From Deltaproteobacteria bacterium (GTDB lineage: Bacteria; Desulfobacterota; Binatia; UTPRO1), in NCBI GenBank assembly GCA_016200545.1, contig JACQEO010000012.1, positions 1 through 64,000 of the forward strand: a DNA stretch of 64,000 nt, read 5' to 3'. The stretch's first letter is position 1; every line of letters starts with the position of its first letter. The notes below the pieces were generated by a model, which did no database searches, was not told where the DNA came from, and saw nothing but the letters and a program-made list of their open reading frames with translations. Positions 32,666 to 42,316 of the stretch are shown in pieces. A program made the position numbers and the translations under genes.

Positions 32666-34063
32666 ATGGCTGACGTCGCGACCCTGCGCTTCCTCGGAGC
32701 GGCCGGGACCGTCACGGGATCGAAGTACCTCATCGAGACCGACGGTCACCGGATTTTGCTCGACTGCGGCCTCTTCCAAGGGCTGAAGGAGCTGCGATTG
32801 CGCAACTGGACGCCGCCGCCGTTCACTGCCGCGGCCGTCGAGGCGGTGGTGCTGAGCCACGCGCACATCGACCACTCGGGCTATCTGCCGCGGCTCGTGC
32901 GCGAGGGGTTTCGCGGCGCGATCCACTGCACCTCGGGTACCGCCGACCTGCTGCGCGTGCTGTTGCTCGACTCCGCCCACCTGCAAGAAGAAGAGGCGCG
33001 GTTCGCGAATCGCCACGGCTACTCGCAGCATAAACCTGCGCTACCGCTCTACACGGCGGACGATGCCGAAGCGGCGCTGTCGCGTGTCGTGCCGCACGCG
33101 TACGGCGAGCACTTCACGGTCGTGCCCGGTACGACGGCGTTGCTGCGACGCGCCGGGCACATTCTCGGCTCGGCGACGGTCGAACTGCGCGTCGGTGAGC
33201 GTACGCCGGTGACGCTCGTCGATTCGGGAGACCTCGGGCGCTGGGATCGGCCGATCCTTCGCGATCCGGAGCTCGTTGCGGAGGCCGACGTCCTCCTCGT
33301 CGAGTCGACCTACGGTGATCGCCTGCACCCGCGCGACGCGCCGGCGGCGTTGGCGCGCATCGTGAACGAAGCCATCGCACGCGGCGGCGCGCTCGTCGTT
33401 CCGGCGTTCGCCGTCGGCAGGACGCAGGAACTCGTCTGGACGCTGCGCACGCTCGAGGACGCCGGCGCCATTCCGTCCCTGCCAGTCTACGTCGACAGCC
33501 CGATGGCGATCAACGTGACGGAGATCTACTGCCGCCATCACGAGGATCACGACCTCGACATGAAGCTGCTGATGGACGAGCGGCGCCGCCCGCTCTGCTG
33601 TCGCCAGTACCATCTCGTGCGCACGCCCGCGGAGTCGAAGGCGCTCAATGCCGTCCACGAGCCGATCATCATCATCTCGGCGAGCGGCATGGCGACCGGC
33701 GGCCGCATCCTGCATCACCTGAACGAGCGCCTACCCGACGAGCGCACGACCGTGCTGCTGGTGGGATATCAGGCGGCCGGAACGCGCGGGCGTTCGCTGC
33801 AGGACGGCGCCCAGCGCGTGCGCATACATGGCGAGAACGTTCCGGTGCGTGCGCGGGTCGAGATGCTCGACGGCCTCTCGGCCCATGCCGACCGTGAAGA
33901 GATCCTGCGTTGGCTCTCCGGCTTCCGCCGCGCGCCGCGTGTGACCTACGTGGTGCACGGTGAGTCGGCGGCGGCGGCGAGCCTCGCCGAGACGATTCGC
34001 ACGCGCCTGCAGTGGAATGTCCAGGTGGCGGAGGATCGCGCCCTCGTCCCGCTGACTCGTTGA
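32666..34063 (+). CDS. MBL-fold beta-CASP/RMMBL exonuclease-like protein
   Basis: The 465-residue protein has the metallo-beta-lactamase motif SHAHIDHSG (HxHxDH) near residue 70, a later zinc His in RAGHILGSA and Asp in DSGDLG. A beta-CASP domain follows (FAVGRTQELVW, SPMAINVTEIY, ISASGMATGGR), then an RMMBL end (RVEMLDGLSAHADREEILRW, VHGE). This is the CPSF-73/YSH1-like bacterial family, RNA nucleases acting in the cytoplasm. All metal ligands appear present. The MFS gene begins 13 bp after its stop. Confidence 0.9.
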   Translation: MADVATLRFLGAAGTVTGSKYLIETDGHRILLDCGLFQGLKELRLRNWTPPPFTAAAVEAVVLSHAHIDHSGYLPRLVREGFRGAIHCTSGTADLLRVLLLDSAHLQEEEARFANRHGYSQHKPALPLYTADDAEAALSRVVPHAYGEHFTVVPGTTALLRRAGHILGSATVELRVGERTPVTLVDSGDLGRWDRPILRDPELVAEADVLLVESTYGDRLHPRDAPAALARIVNEAIARGGALVVPAFAVGRTQELVWTLRTLEDAGAIPSLPVYVDSPMAINVTEIYCRHHEDHDLDMKLLMDERRRPLCCRQYHLVRTPAESKALNAVHEPIIIISASGMATGGRILHHLNERLPDERTTVLLVGYQAAGTRGRSLQDGAQRVRIHGENVPVRARVEMLDGLSAHADREEILRWLSGFRRAPRVTYVVHGESAAAASLAETIRTRLQWNVQVAEDRALVPLTR

Positions 34064-34076
34064 AAGGAGCGGGTCC

Positions 34077-35294
34077 ATGACGGGGGACCGTGCTTCGCAA
34101 GCACGCGCCGACGCCCGCCGCATCGTCGTGGCGCGGGCGCTCCGCGGGTTTGTCGACGGGTTGGTCAGCGTCCTGCTCGCCGGTTACCTGACGCGGCTCG
34201 GGTTTACGCCGTTCGAGGTCGGCGCGATCGTGACCGGGACGCTCTTCGGCTCGGCCGCGCTCACGATCGCGCTCGGTCTCGCCGCGCACCGCGTTTCGCG
34301 TCGCCCGGTGCTACTCGGCGCCTCGGCGCTCATGCTCCTGACCGGGATCGGTTTCGTGAGCGCGACCGGATTCTGGCCGCTGCTGATCGTCGCCGTGATC
34401 GGGACGCTCAATCCGTCCGCGGGCGACGTCAGCGTGTTCCTACCGACGGAGCAGGCGGCGTTGGCACAGACCGTCTCGGGTCACGAGCGCACCCGCCTCT
34501 TCGCCTGGTACAATATCGGTGGCAACGTCATGGGGGCGCTCGGGTCGCTCGCGAGCGGGCTTCCCGCCGTCGTCGCGCACGCGTACGGCGTCGACGTCCT
34601 GCTCGCGGAGCGCTCCGGCTTCGTCCTCTACGCGCTCGTCGCGATCGTGATCGCGGCCTTCTATCTGCGGCTCGGATCCGAGGTCGAAACGCGGGAGACC
34701 GTGCGCGGCGCGCCGCTCGCACACTCGCGACGCGTCGTCGTACGCCTCGCGGTGCTCTTCAGCCTCGACGCCTTCGGCGGCGGTTTCGTCGTGCAGTCGT
34801 TGCTCGTGCTCTGGCTCTACCAGCGTTTCGCGCTGTCGGTCGCCGTCGCGGGCGCCATCTTCTTCGGCGCCGGCCTGCTGAGCGGACTCTCGCAGCTGGT
34901 GTCGCCGATCTTGGCGGCGCGCATCGGCCTGGTGCGCACGATGGTTTACACGCACCTGCCGGCGAACTTGTTTCTCGTCGCCGCCGGGCTGGTGCCGAGC
35001 TTGCCGCTGGCGGTCGCGTGCCTCCTGATGCGCGCCGCGCTCTCGCAGATGGACGTGCCGGCTCGTCAGGCCTTCGTGATGGCCGTCGTCCGGCCCGAGG
35101 AGCGCGCTGCGGCGGCGAGCGTCACCAACGGTCCGCGCAGCCTCGCGTCCGCGCTGCCGCCGCTCTTCGCCGGCGCTATGCTCACGTACTCGACGGTCGG
35201 CTGGCCGCTCGTCTGCGGCGGCGTGCTGAAGGCGCTCTACGACGTCTTGCTGCTGGCGCAGTTCCGGGCGGTGCCGGCGCTCGACGAACGCTGA
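34077..35294 (+). CDS. MFS transporter
   Basis: A 405-residue membrane protein with about twelve hydrophobic segments and the MFS layout, including LAAHRVSRRPVLLGA as the motif-A-like loop between helices 2 and 3 and FAWYNIGGNVMGALGS in helix 5. AGGAG precedes the ATG by 9 nt. Substrate unknown. It lies upstream of a VOC dioxygenase-like and a flavin hydroxylase gene on the same strand, so import or export of an aromatic compound is a reasonable guess. Confidence 0.85.
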   Translation: MTGDRASQARADARRIVVARALRGFVDGLVSVLLAGYLTRLGFTPFEVGAIVTGTLFGSAALTIALGLAAHRVSRRPVLLGASALMLLTGIGFVSATGFWPLLIVAVIGTLNPSAGDVSVFLPTEQAALAQTVSGHERTRLFAWYNIGGNVMGALGSLASGLPAVVAHAYGVDVLLAERSGFVLYALVAIVIAAFYLRLGSEVETRETVRGAPLAHSRRVVVRLAVLFSLDAFGGGFVVQSLLVLWLYQRFALSVAVAGAIFFGAGLLSGLSQLVSPILAARIGLVRTMVYTHLPANLFLVAAGLVPSLPLAVACLLMRAALSQMDVPARQAFVMAVVRPEERAAAASVTNGPRSLASALPPLFAGAMLTYSTVGWPLVCGGVLKALYDVLLLAQFRAVPALDER

Positions 35295-35426
35295 TGCGAG
35301 CTCTAGCGCGTCGTCGGCGTCGCGCTCCGTCGCCCCGTGGGACGGCGGCGCGTGCGGCGAGTGGCATCGGATGGCATGAACGTCAGTTTCACGGTAGCTC
35401 TCATTTCCGCACAAGGGAGGTCTCGT

Positions 35427-36029
35427 ATGAAGACGGAAGATCGCATCGCCAAGCTCGCCGGGGATCGCGGGCGCGTCACGCCCACGCAGCTCGCGCACAT
35501 CGTGCGCCGGACGTCGCGGCTCGACGCCATGGTGGAATGGTACCAGACGGTGCTCGGGGCCGAGGTCGTCCATTCGGACGGCATGCTGGCGTTCCTCAGC
35601 TACGACGAGGAGCACCACCGCATCGCCATCGCCCAGATTCCCGGCCTCGAGGATCAGCCGCCGTTCGCCGCCGGCACCGATCACGTGGCGTTCACCTACG
35701 CCGACCTCGGCGATCTCCTCCATACCTTCGCGCGCCTGAAAGATGCGGGCGTCGAGCCCTTCTGGTGCATCAATCACGGCCCGACGACGTCGCTGTACTA
35801 CAAGGATCCGGACGCCAACCGCGTCGAGCTCCAGGTCGACAACTTTTCCACCGCGGCGGAGACCAATCGCTGGATGCACAGCGGCGAGTTCGCGGCGAAC
35901 CCGATCGGTGTCGTCTTCGACCCGGAGGATCTGCTGGCGCGCTATCGGGCGGGTGAGCCCTTCGCGACGCTCGTCGCGCGGCCGCCGCTCCCCGCGGGGA
36001 CGACCCCGTTCGAGATGCTGCGCTTCTAG
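35427..36029 (+). CDS. VOC-family extradiol dioxygenase-like protein
   Basis: The 200-residue protein carries a vicinal-oxygen-chelate fold with metal-ligand positions His in LAHIVRRTSR, His in GTDHVAFTYADL and Glu in RVELQVDNF. The YYKDPDANRVELQ ending is typical of biphenyl-2,3-diol 1,2-dioxygenase-like proteins. GGAGG 7 nt before the ATG decides the start. It ends 5 bp before the flavin monooxygenase gene, so hydroxylation and ring cleavage could act in sequence. Confidence 0.85.
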   Translation: MKTEDRIAKLAGDRGRVTPTQLAHIVRRTSRLDAMVEWYQTVLGAEVVHSDGMLAFLSYDEEHHRIAIAQIPGLEDQPPFAAGTDHVAFTYADLGDLLHTFARLKDAGVEPFWCINHGPTTSLYYKDPDANRVELQVDNFSTAAETNRWMHSGEFAANPIGVVFDPEDLLARYRAGEPFATLVARPPLPAGTTPFEMLRF

Positions 36030-36034
36030 GCGCG

Positions 36035-37600
36035 ATGGACGCGCGTTACGACGTCGCGATCGTCGGCTACGGCCCCGTCGGGCAGGCGCTGGCGATCCTG
36101 GTCGCGCAGCGCGGGTGGACGGTCGGCGTCTTCGAGAAGCAGCCGGCCGCGTACCCGCTGCCGCGCGCCGTGCACTTCGATCACGAGGTCGGCCGCATCC
36201 TCCAGACCGCTGGTGTCGCCGCGGACGTCGTCGGAAGGACCGAGGTGGCGGACGTGTATGAATGGCGGAACGCCGCCGGGGACACCTTGCTACGCTTCGC
36301 CAGCAATGCCGCCGGCGCGTCCGGGTGGCCGGAGGCCAACATGTTCGCGCAACCCGAGCTCGAGCGCGTGCTCGACGCGCGGGCGCGCGCGCTCCCCACA
36401 GTCGCGGTGCATCGCGCCCAGGAGGTGGTCGGGATCACCGCGGACGACGACGGCGACCACGATGGAATGGTGACGCTCGACGTCGCCAGCTCCGACGGTC
36501 GTCACCGTGACGTCACGGCGCGCTTCGTCGTCGGCTGCGACGGTGCGAACAGCTTCGTCCGCACGCGGCTCGGCGCGACGGTCACCGACCTCGGGTTCTT
36601 CTTCGACTGGCTGATCGTCGATGTCGTCCCGCATCGGCCGCAGGTCTGGGAGCCACTCAACATCCAAATCTGCGATCCGACGCGTCCGACGACGCTCGTC
36701 TCAGGCGGCCCCGGTCGCCGGCGTTGGGAGTTCATGCGGCTCCCGGGCGAGTCCATCGAGGACCTGAACCGCGAGGAGACCGCGTGGCGCCTGCTCGCCC
36801 CTTGGAACATTACCCCCGCGAACGCCACGCTCGAGCGTCACACCGTCTATCGGTTCCAGGCACGCTGGGTCGACATCTGGCGAAAGGGTCGCCTCATGCT
36901 CGCCGGCGACGCCGCGCACCAGATGCCGCAGTTCGCCGGCCAGGGCATGTGCTCCGGACTGCGTGACGCCGTGAACCTCGCATGGAAGCTCGACCTCGTC
37001 CTCGCGCGGACCGCGCCCGCCGCGCTCCTCGACACCTACCCGAGCGAGCGCGTTCCGCACGTCCGTGCCGTCATCGACTTCTCGATGGAGCTCGGCAAGG
37101 TGATCTGCATCGCCGATCCCGCCGAGGCGGCGGCGCGCGACGCGCTCATGAGCGCCGCCGTCCAATCGGGACAGCTCGTCACGCCGCCGCCGCCCTTGGG
37201 CATCGGCGCCGGCGTGCTCCTCGACGGCGACCCGTGTGCCGGCCGACTCTTCGTGCAAGGGCGTGTCCGGCGCGGCGCCGCGACGGGACTCTTCGACGAC
37301 GTCGTCGGGCGCGGCTTCACCTTGCTCAGTCCGTCCGCGGATCCGCGCGCGCATCTCGATCCGGAGTCGGCGGCGTTCTTCGCCGCGCTCGGGGGCGTCA
37401 CCGCGCAGATCGGTCCCGACGGCCCGGTACGCGACCTCGACGGGGTCTACGCCGACTGGTTCGCCGAGCACGAGGTCGAGGTCGTGCTGCAGCGGCCGGA
37501 CTTCTACGTCTTCGGCACCGCGGCGCGTGTCACGGCTGCGTCCGCCTTGGTCACGGAGCTGCGCGCCGCGCTGACCGGTCGGACGGGTCGCACCGCGTAG
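36035..37600 (+). CDS. FAD-dependent aromatic hydroxylase (MhpA-like)
   Basis: A 521-residue class A flavoprotein monooxygenase. The FAD Rossmann motif is IVGYGPVGQALA (9-20), the DG motif reads VVGCDGANSFVR (about 166-177), and the GD motif RLMLAGDAAHQMPQFAGQGM (about 287-306). Overall layout matches 3-(3-hydroxyphenyl)propionate hydroxylase and related enzymes that add oxygen to a phenolic ring using NADPH. Together with the VOC gene 5 bp upstream it forms a likely aromatic-degradation pair. Which phenol is used cannot be told. Confidence 0.88.
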   Translation: MDARYDVAIVGYGPVGQALAILVAQRGWTVGVFEKQPAAYPLPRAVHFDHEVGRILQTAGVAADVVGRTEVADVYEWRNAAGDTLLRFASNAAGASGWPEANMFAQPELERVLDARARALPTVAVHRAQEVVGITADDDGDHDGMVTLDVASSDGRHRDVTARFVVGCDGANSFVRTRLGATVTDLGFFFDWLIVDVVPHRPQVWEPLNIQICDPTRPTTLVSGGPGRRRWEFMRLPGESIEDLNREETAWRLLAPWNITPANATLERHTVYRFQARWVDIWRKGRLMLAGDAAHQMPQFAGQGMCSGLRDAVNLAWKLDLVLARTAPAALLDTYPSERVPHVRAVIDFSMELGKVICIADPAEAAARDALMSAAVQSGQLVTPPPPLGIGAGVLLDGDPCAGRLFVQGRVRRGAATGLFDDVVGRGFTLLSPSADPRAHLDPESAAFFAALGGVTAQIGPDGPVRDLDGVYADWFAEHEVEVVLQRPDFYVFGTAARVTAASALVTELRAALTGRTGRTA

Positions 37601-37671
37601 GGAGCGCCACCGCCGGCGTGTACTCGCTCGATCCCCTCGGTGTTGTCGCCGGCGGGCACCGCGTGGCGCCG

Positions 37672-39192
37672 TCAGACCTCGCGCGCGTCGACTGACCCGG
37701 CGGTGCCCAGCAGCGCGCCCGCGAACGCGGCGAGCTCGACGATGTGAGACGGGAGCGGCGGGAGCGCGCCGGCGTCCGGCGCGAGCAGGGCGCAAAAGCC
37801 CTCGAAGCGATGGTTGCCGCCGCGTCCGGTGGCGAGCTCGGCGGTGATTTCGCCGAGTAAGGGAGAACTGGCGTGGGTGGCCGGCGGTGCGTCCGTCCAG
37901 CGGACGACGAGGTCGGGAAGGAACGCGCTGCGCGGTCCGGGAAACGCTTCGCCGGCGGCGAGCACTGCGCCGACCAACGGCGTGCCCTCCGGGGTGATGC
38001 GAAGACTCCTGAGGCAGGCAGTGACCCATTCGCGATAGGCCGCGAGCGGCGCGCCGTCGGGATCGAGGCAACCGGCGGCCTCGCGCCCGCGTACGTTGAA
38101 GCGAAGATAGCCGTTCAGATCGGCGAGGAGCGCCAGTCCCGGCGTCCGCGCCCAATCGTGTCCGCCGGTGATCTGCCGGCTGACGACGGCGTCGCGCACC
38201 GCGACCGGGACCCCCTGCGCGATCGCGTTCTGCACCTGTGCCGGCACGTGCTCGCGAAGCCAGCGGACGATCCCGCCCTGCGCGGCCGGTGCGGGCGCGG
38301 CGCCGGCGGACGCCGCCGGGTGCGCCCCTGACGCGAAGGCGGCGTTCACCCGGTCCATGATCTGCGGTACGAAGTGCTCCTGCGAGGTGTTCGACCCCAT
38401 GCCGTGAAGTGCGAACACGACTACGGTCGCGGCACGCGCCGCGGCGGCGTCGAGGAGCGTCGCGAGCGCCGCGTCGACGGCCCGATAGACGTCGAGGAGC
38501 GGCGTCAGCGTCGCGGACTCGCCGTCGCTCCGCTCCGGCCAGAGGATGTGCCCCCCGCGATGCGTCTCGCCGAAGACGGTGAGGAAGAGGTCCCAGTCGC
38601 GCTGGTCGTAGAGCCAGCACGCGACCTCGCCTTTGCGGCGCGCGCCGGCGACGAGGTTGCGGTGGATGTGCGCCAGCTCGCCCGGGGTCTTGGTGACCGG
38701 GATCTCGTATCCCATCGGATGGCGGGCGCCGAAGCGGCGGCGGAGCGCGTCGCCGAGCGCGCGCGGGCGCGCCGCGAACGGGCCGAGCTGGTCATGCGAT
38801 CCCCAGTTGAGGATCTCGACGCCGCGTGCGAGTCGCGGCGGGAACGTCATCGGTACGTCGAGCGCCGCGACCTCGAGTCCGCGGCGCTCGAGCGCGTACC
38901 AGAAGGGCTCGGACGGCAACCAGTCGCGGCTGACGCGACGGATGCGCATCGACGTCGAGTCCCATTGCAGATGGTGGTAGATGCCGTGCACGCCGGGAAG
39001 GGTGCCGGTCGCGAAGGTCGGCCACACGGAGCCGGGGAGCGCGCTCGCCGTCGACGCGAGCCGCCCGACCGCGCCGCGTGCGAGCACGCGATCGAGGGTC
39101 GGGAGCGACGCGCGTTCCGCCTCGATGAGCGCCAGTTCCGCGGCGTCGAGGCCGATCATCACCAGGCGCCGGCGCGGCGCGGGCGTGCTCAC
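37672..39192 (-). CDS. Alkaline-phosphatase-superfamily phosphodiesterase
   Basis: The 506-residue protein begins with the metal strand VMIGLDAAE and has the nucleophile segment PGSVWPTFATGTLPGVHG, the signature of type I phosphodiesterase / nucleotide pyrophosphatase proteins. Further metal-site candidates are FGETHRGGH and FALHGMGSNT. No signal peptide, so the enzyme may be cytoplasmic. GTG start overlaps the stop of the Gfo/Idh gene by 4 bp. Substrate unclear; relatives act on phospho-esters of nucleotides or sugars. Confidence 0.82.
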   Translation of the reverse strand: MSTPAPRRRLVMIGLDAAELALIEAERASLPTLDRVLARGAVGRLASTASALPGSVWPTFATGTLPGVHGIYHHLQWDSTSMRIRRVSRDWLPSEPFWYALERRGLEVAALDVPMTFPPRLARGVEILNWGSHDQLGPFAARPRALGDALRRRFGARHPMGYEIPVTKTPGELAHIHRNLVAGARRKGEVACWLYDQRDWDLFLTVFGETHRGGHILWPERSDGESATLTPLLDVYRAVDAALATLLDAAAARAATVVVFALHGMGSNTSQEHFVPQIMDRVNAAFASGAHPAASAGAAPAPAAQGGIVRWLREHVPAQVQNAIAQGVPVAVRDAVVSRQITGGHDWARTPGLALLADLNGYLRFNVRGREAAGCLDPDGAPLAAYREWVTACLRSLRITPEGTPLVGAVLAAGEAFPGPRSAFLPDLVVRWTDAPPATHASSPLLGEITAELATGRGGNHRFEGFCALLAPDAGALPPLPSHIVELAAFAGALLGTAGSVDAREV

Positions 39193-40247
39193 GGTCCGAA
39201 CTCGACGTGCGCGTCATCGAGCCAGGCCGTGCTCCGCGCCGCATCGGCGAACCCCGGCGCGAACGGCGCTCCCGAGGCCGCCGCCGCGACGAAGCGTGCC
39301 AGGGCGGCTTCGATGCTTGCCCGCCCCATCGAGCGTCCGCGGCACACGCCGTAGTAGCCGAGCGTCGCGACGTCGGCGACGCGACGGCGCGCGCGCGCCA
39401 GCGGGCCGTCGGCGCGAATCACGTGCAGGCGCATGTTGGGATCGGGAAGCGCGAGCGCGCCGCCGGTGCCGACCGCGACGACGCGCTCGAACGTGCGCGT
39501 TTCGTAGGCGAGATCGCAGACGACGCGCACGCCCGTCGCGAGCTCGGCCTCGAGGTGCAAGTGATCGCACGTCCAGCGCCGGCTGGTGCCGTGCGCGACG
39601 ATGCGCACCGGCTCGGCGCCGGCGATGGCGCATGCGACGTCGAGCGCCTGGCTCCCGAGGTCGTAGAGAACGCCGCCTTCGCCGGCGGCGAGACGGTGTG
39701 CCGTCACGGTGCACCACGACGCGACGTCGACGTGGAGCGCGAGCTCGATCGTCCGCAGGGTGCCGACGGCGCCGTCGTGCACCAGCTCGGCGAAGCGGAC
39801 GTAGGGCGGCCAGAATCGGCGGTTGAAGTCGATCATGAGGAGCGGCTCGACATCGGGTCCGCGCGCCGCCCGCGCGAGCTCGCCGCGTAAGACGAACGGC
39901 TTTTCCATGAGCACCGGGACGCCGCGTGCGGCGAGCGTGTTCCAGAGCGCGAGGTGCGTCGACGGAGGCGTCGCGACGACCACGGCGTCCGGCTCGACGG
40001 CGAGGAGCGCTGCCGCGTCGGCGAAGCATGCGACCTCGTCGAGCGCCCGTACTGCCGCCGCCCGCGACGTCGGCAGCGGATCGGCGACGGCGATCTCGGC
40101 GATCCCCGGGAGCCGTCGCAACGCCGGGACGTAGTATTGCTGCGCTAGATGGCCGAACCCGATCAGTCCGAGGCGGAGCCCACGATCGCCACCGAGCGGC
40201 GCGCGTACGGGCGCCACGCTCGCGGGGCAGAGGCCGTCGGCGCGCAT
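39189..40247 (-). CDS. Gfo/Idh/MocA family oxidoreductase
   Basis: A 352-residue NAD(P)-dependent sugar-oxidoreductase-like protein. Rossmann motif LGLIGFGHLAQQYY near residue 26-39, acidic strand end AVADPLP, and the conserved catalytic Lys in VLMEKPFVLR are visible; VVATPPSTH is also typical. Family members oxidise or reduce cyclitols and sugars. It is coupled by 4-bp overlap to the phosphodiesterase gene downstream and ends a tight three-gene run with the deaminase gene 3 bp upstream. Confidence 0.86.
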   Translation of the reverse strand: MRADGLCPASVAPVRAPLGGDRGLRLGLIGFGHLAQQYYVPALRRLPGIAEIAVADPLPTSRAAAVRALDEVACFADAAALLAVEPDAVVVATPPSTHLALWNTLAARGVPVLMEKPFVLRGELARAARGPDVEPLLMIDFNRRFWPPYVRFAELVHDGAVGTLRTIELALHVDVASWCTVTAHRLAAGEGGVLYDLGSQALDVACAIAGAEPVRIVAHGTSRRWTCDHLHLEAELATGVRVVCDLAYETRTFERVVAVGTGGALALPDPNMRLHVIRADGPLARARRRVADVATLGYYGVCRGRSMGRASIEAALARFVAAAASGAPFAPGFADAARSTAWLDDAHVEFGP

Positions 40248-40250
40248 CGG

Positions 40251-40721
40251 TCAGTAGCGGATCTTGTCCGTTTTCGCCGTCCAGGCGGCGAAAACGTCGC
40301 GCGCCTCGTCCGCGAGCACGCGGACGGCCGGAATCGCTCGCGCGGCGCGCGGACGGGCGAGCACGGCGTCGATGCGCGCGTCGTCGAAGCCGATCGCGGC
40401 GGCATCCGCGCGGCCGTTCGCGAAGCAGAGACGATCGAGGCGCGCCCAGTAAATCGCCGCGAGACACATCGGGCAGGGCTCACAGCTCGTGTAGATAGCG
40501 CAGCCCGCGAGCGTGAAGGTGCCGAGCGCGCGGCACGCGGCGCGGATCGCAATGATCTCCGCGTGCGCCGTCGGATCGTTCGTCGAGGTGACGCGGTTCA
40601 CGCCCTCGGCGACGATCTCGCCTGCGCGGGCGACCACGGCGCCGAACGGGCCGCCCGCGCCCGTCCGCAGCTGCTCGCGGGAGAGCGCGATCGCGCGTCG
40701 CATGAGATCCTCGTCGCGCAT
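40251..40721 (-). CDS. Guanine deaminase-like nucleoside deaminase
   Basis: The 156-residue cytidine-deaminase-fold enzyme has zinc and catalytic residues in TAHAEIIAIR (His-Ala-Glu) and CEPCPMCLAAIYWAR (PCxxC). The AAIYWARLDRLCFAN and AAAIGFDDARI segments match bacterial GuaD-type guanine deaminases rather than TadA, whose anticodon-binding residues differ. Start at MRDEDLMRRA is chosen because the codons further upstream are not family-like. Confidence 0.83.
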   Translation of the reverse strand: MRDEDLMRRAIALSREQLRTGAGGPFGAVVARAGEIVAEGVNRVTSTNDPTAHAEIIAIRAACRALGTFTLAGCAIYTSCEPCPMCLAAIYWARLDRLCFANGRADAAAIGFDDARIDAVLARPRAARAIPAVRVLADEARDVFAAWTAKTDKIRY

Positions 40722-40834
40722 CGCCCGGGTGTAGGATGCGGCGCTCGCGAGGGCAAGCGAGCTTCGCCGGGGCCTGCCGGCCGGATCGTAGCTGCCTGGC
40801 CGGCGCCGGTCGGCCCTGTTAGACCTCACGGGTC

Positions 40835-42316
40835 GTGTCCACTCCGCTCGAGTCGCCCGCACCGCCGTTTCCGCTGCGGCTTCCGACGCCCGATCGACGC
40901 GCGCTGCGCCGGCGCGCGGCGCGTGTCGTCGATGTCGTCGCGCACCGCCTCGGTCCGCCGGCCGCCCGCCGGTTCGTCGGTGCGACGCTTCCCAATCACG
41001 CGTTCGCGCGACCGCTGCGCGAGGTCTTCGAGGCGCTCGGAGCGACGTTCGTCAAGTTCGGGCAGCTCGTCGCGTCGGCGCCGGGCGCCTTCGGCGACGC
41101 CGTCGCCGACGAGTTCCGCTCCTGTCTCGACACCGGCGCGGCGATACCGTTCGCGGACGTTCGCGCCGCGGTCGAGCTCGCGCTCGGCGCGCCGCTCGCG
41201 GACGTTTTCGCCGCCTTCGAGGAGACGCCGATCGGACGCGCGTCGATCGCGGTGGTGCACCGTGCCCGCCTGCACGATGGACGGACGGTCGCGATCAAGG
41301 TGCTGCGACCGGAGATCGAGACGGTGGTCGCGACCGACCTCCGCTTGATGGGGCCGCTTTTCGAGTTCCTCGCGTTCCGCGTCGGCGTTCCCGAGGCGGG
41401 ACAGCTGGTGCGCATGCTCGACGGCTTTCGCGAGCAGCTCGCGGAGGAGCTCGACCTGCGCAACGAGGCGCGCGCGATGATGCATCATCGCCGCCTCCTC
41501 GCCGACCTCGACCTGCCGATGATCGTGGTGCCGGAGCCGTTGCCGGCGCTCTCTGGGCAGCGAGTCCTCACCATGGAGTTCCTCGACGGCATTCCGATCG
41601 ACGACCTCGCCGGCATCGCCGCGCTCGGCCTCGAGCCGCGGCCGCTCGTCGAGCAGCTGGTGCGCGCGTGGTTGATCACCGCGCTCCGCGACGGCACGTT
41701 TCACGCCGACGTGCACGCCGGCAACGTCCTCCTGCTCCGCGACGGCCGCGTCGGCGTCGTCGACTGGGGCATCGTCGGCAGGCTCGACGCGCGCACGCAT
41801 CGCTTCCTCCGCCGCACGATCCAGGGCGCGCTCGGCGACGCGTCGGCGTGGGACGACGTCGCCGCCGACCTCATCGACGCCTACGGGCCGGCGCTGCGCG
41901 AGGGGCTCGGCCTCGACGAGGCGGCGCTCGCCGCCTTCTCGCGCGCGATCGTCGAGCCGATGCTGACGCGTCCGTTCGCGGAGGCGAGCCTCGGGAGCTT
42001 CCTCGCCGCCATCCAGGGCAAGATCGCCGAGGCCGAGGGCCGGGTCGTCGAGCGCCGCGGCGTGCGCGGCGCGCTCGCGCGGTTCCGCCGCCAGCGCCGC
42101 ATGCACGTCGGGGTCGAGCAGTACGGCGGCCGCGGCAGCGCCTTCGATCGCGGCACGTTCCTCCTCGCGAAGCAGCTTCTCTACTTCGAGCGCTACGGGA
42201 AGATGTTTCTCGGCGACACCTCGCTGCTCGCCGATCGCGCCTTCATCGAGAGCCTGCTGCGCGCCGGGCCACTCAGTGAGGCGTGCGGCCGCGAAACTCG
42301 TCCATGCTGCGGCTGA
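40835..42316 (+). CDS. ABC1/UbiB-family atypical kinase
   Basis: The 493-residue protein has the UbiB-family motifs in order: KxGQ as FVKFGQLVASAP, an Ala-rich loop as GRASIAVVHRA, Lys in VAIKVLRP, Glu in AEELDLRNEA, the catalytic FHADVHAGNVLLL (usually HADPHPGN) and VDWGIVG in place of DFG. Members support ubiquinone synthesis through ATPase-like activity. The GTG start follows the divergent deaminase gene. Its last 44 bp overlap the 3' end of the convergent SDR gene. Confidence 0.88.
   Translation: MSTPLESPAPPFPLRLPTPDRRALRRRAARVVDVVAHRLGPPAARRFVGATLPNHAFARPLREVFEALGATFVKFGQLVASAPGAFGDAVADEFRSCLDTGAAIPFADVRAAVELALGAPLADVFAAFEETPIGRASIAVVHRARLHDGRTVAIKVLRPEIETVVATDLRLMGPLFEFLAFRVGVPEAGQLVRMLDGFREQLAEELDLRNEARAMMHHRRLLADLDLPMIVVPEPLPALSGQRVLTMEFLDGIPIDDLAGIAALGLEPRPLVEQLVRAWLITALRDGTFHADVHAGNVLLLRDGRVGVVDWGIVGRLDARTHRFLRRTIQGALGDASAWDDVAADLIDAYGPALREGLGLDEAALAAFSRAIVEPMLTRPFAEASLGSFLAAIQGKIAEAEGRVVERRGVRGALARFRRQRRMHVGVEQYGGRGSAFDRGTFLLAKQLLYFERYGKMFLGDTSLLADRAFIESLLRAGPLSEACGRETRPCCG

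Noticed and set aside
36701-38620. Open frame of 639 codons on the minus strand
   Set aside because: Arg-rich product opposite the flavin hydroxylase and out of frame with the phosphodiesterase; typical shadow frame in high-GC DNA.
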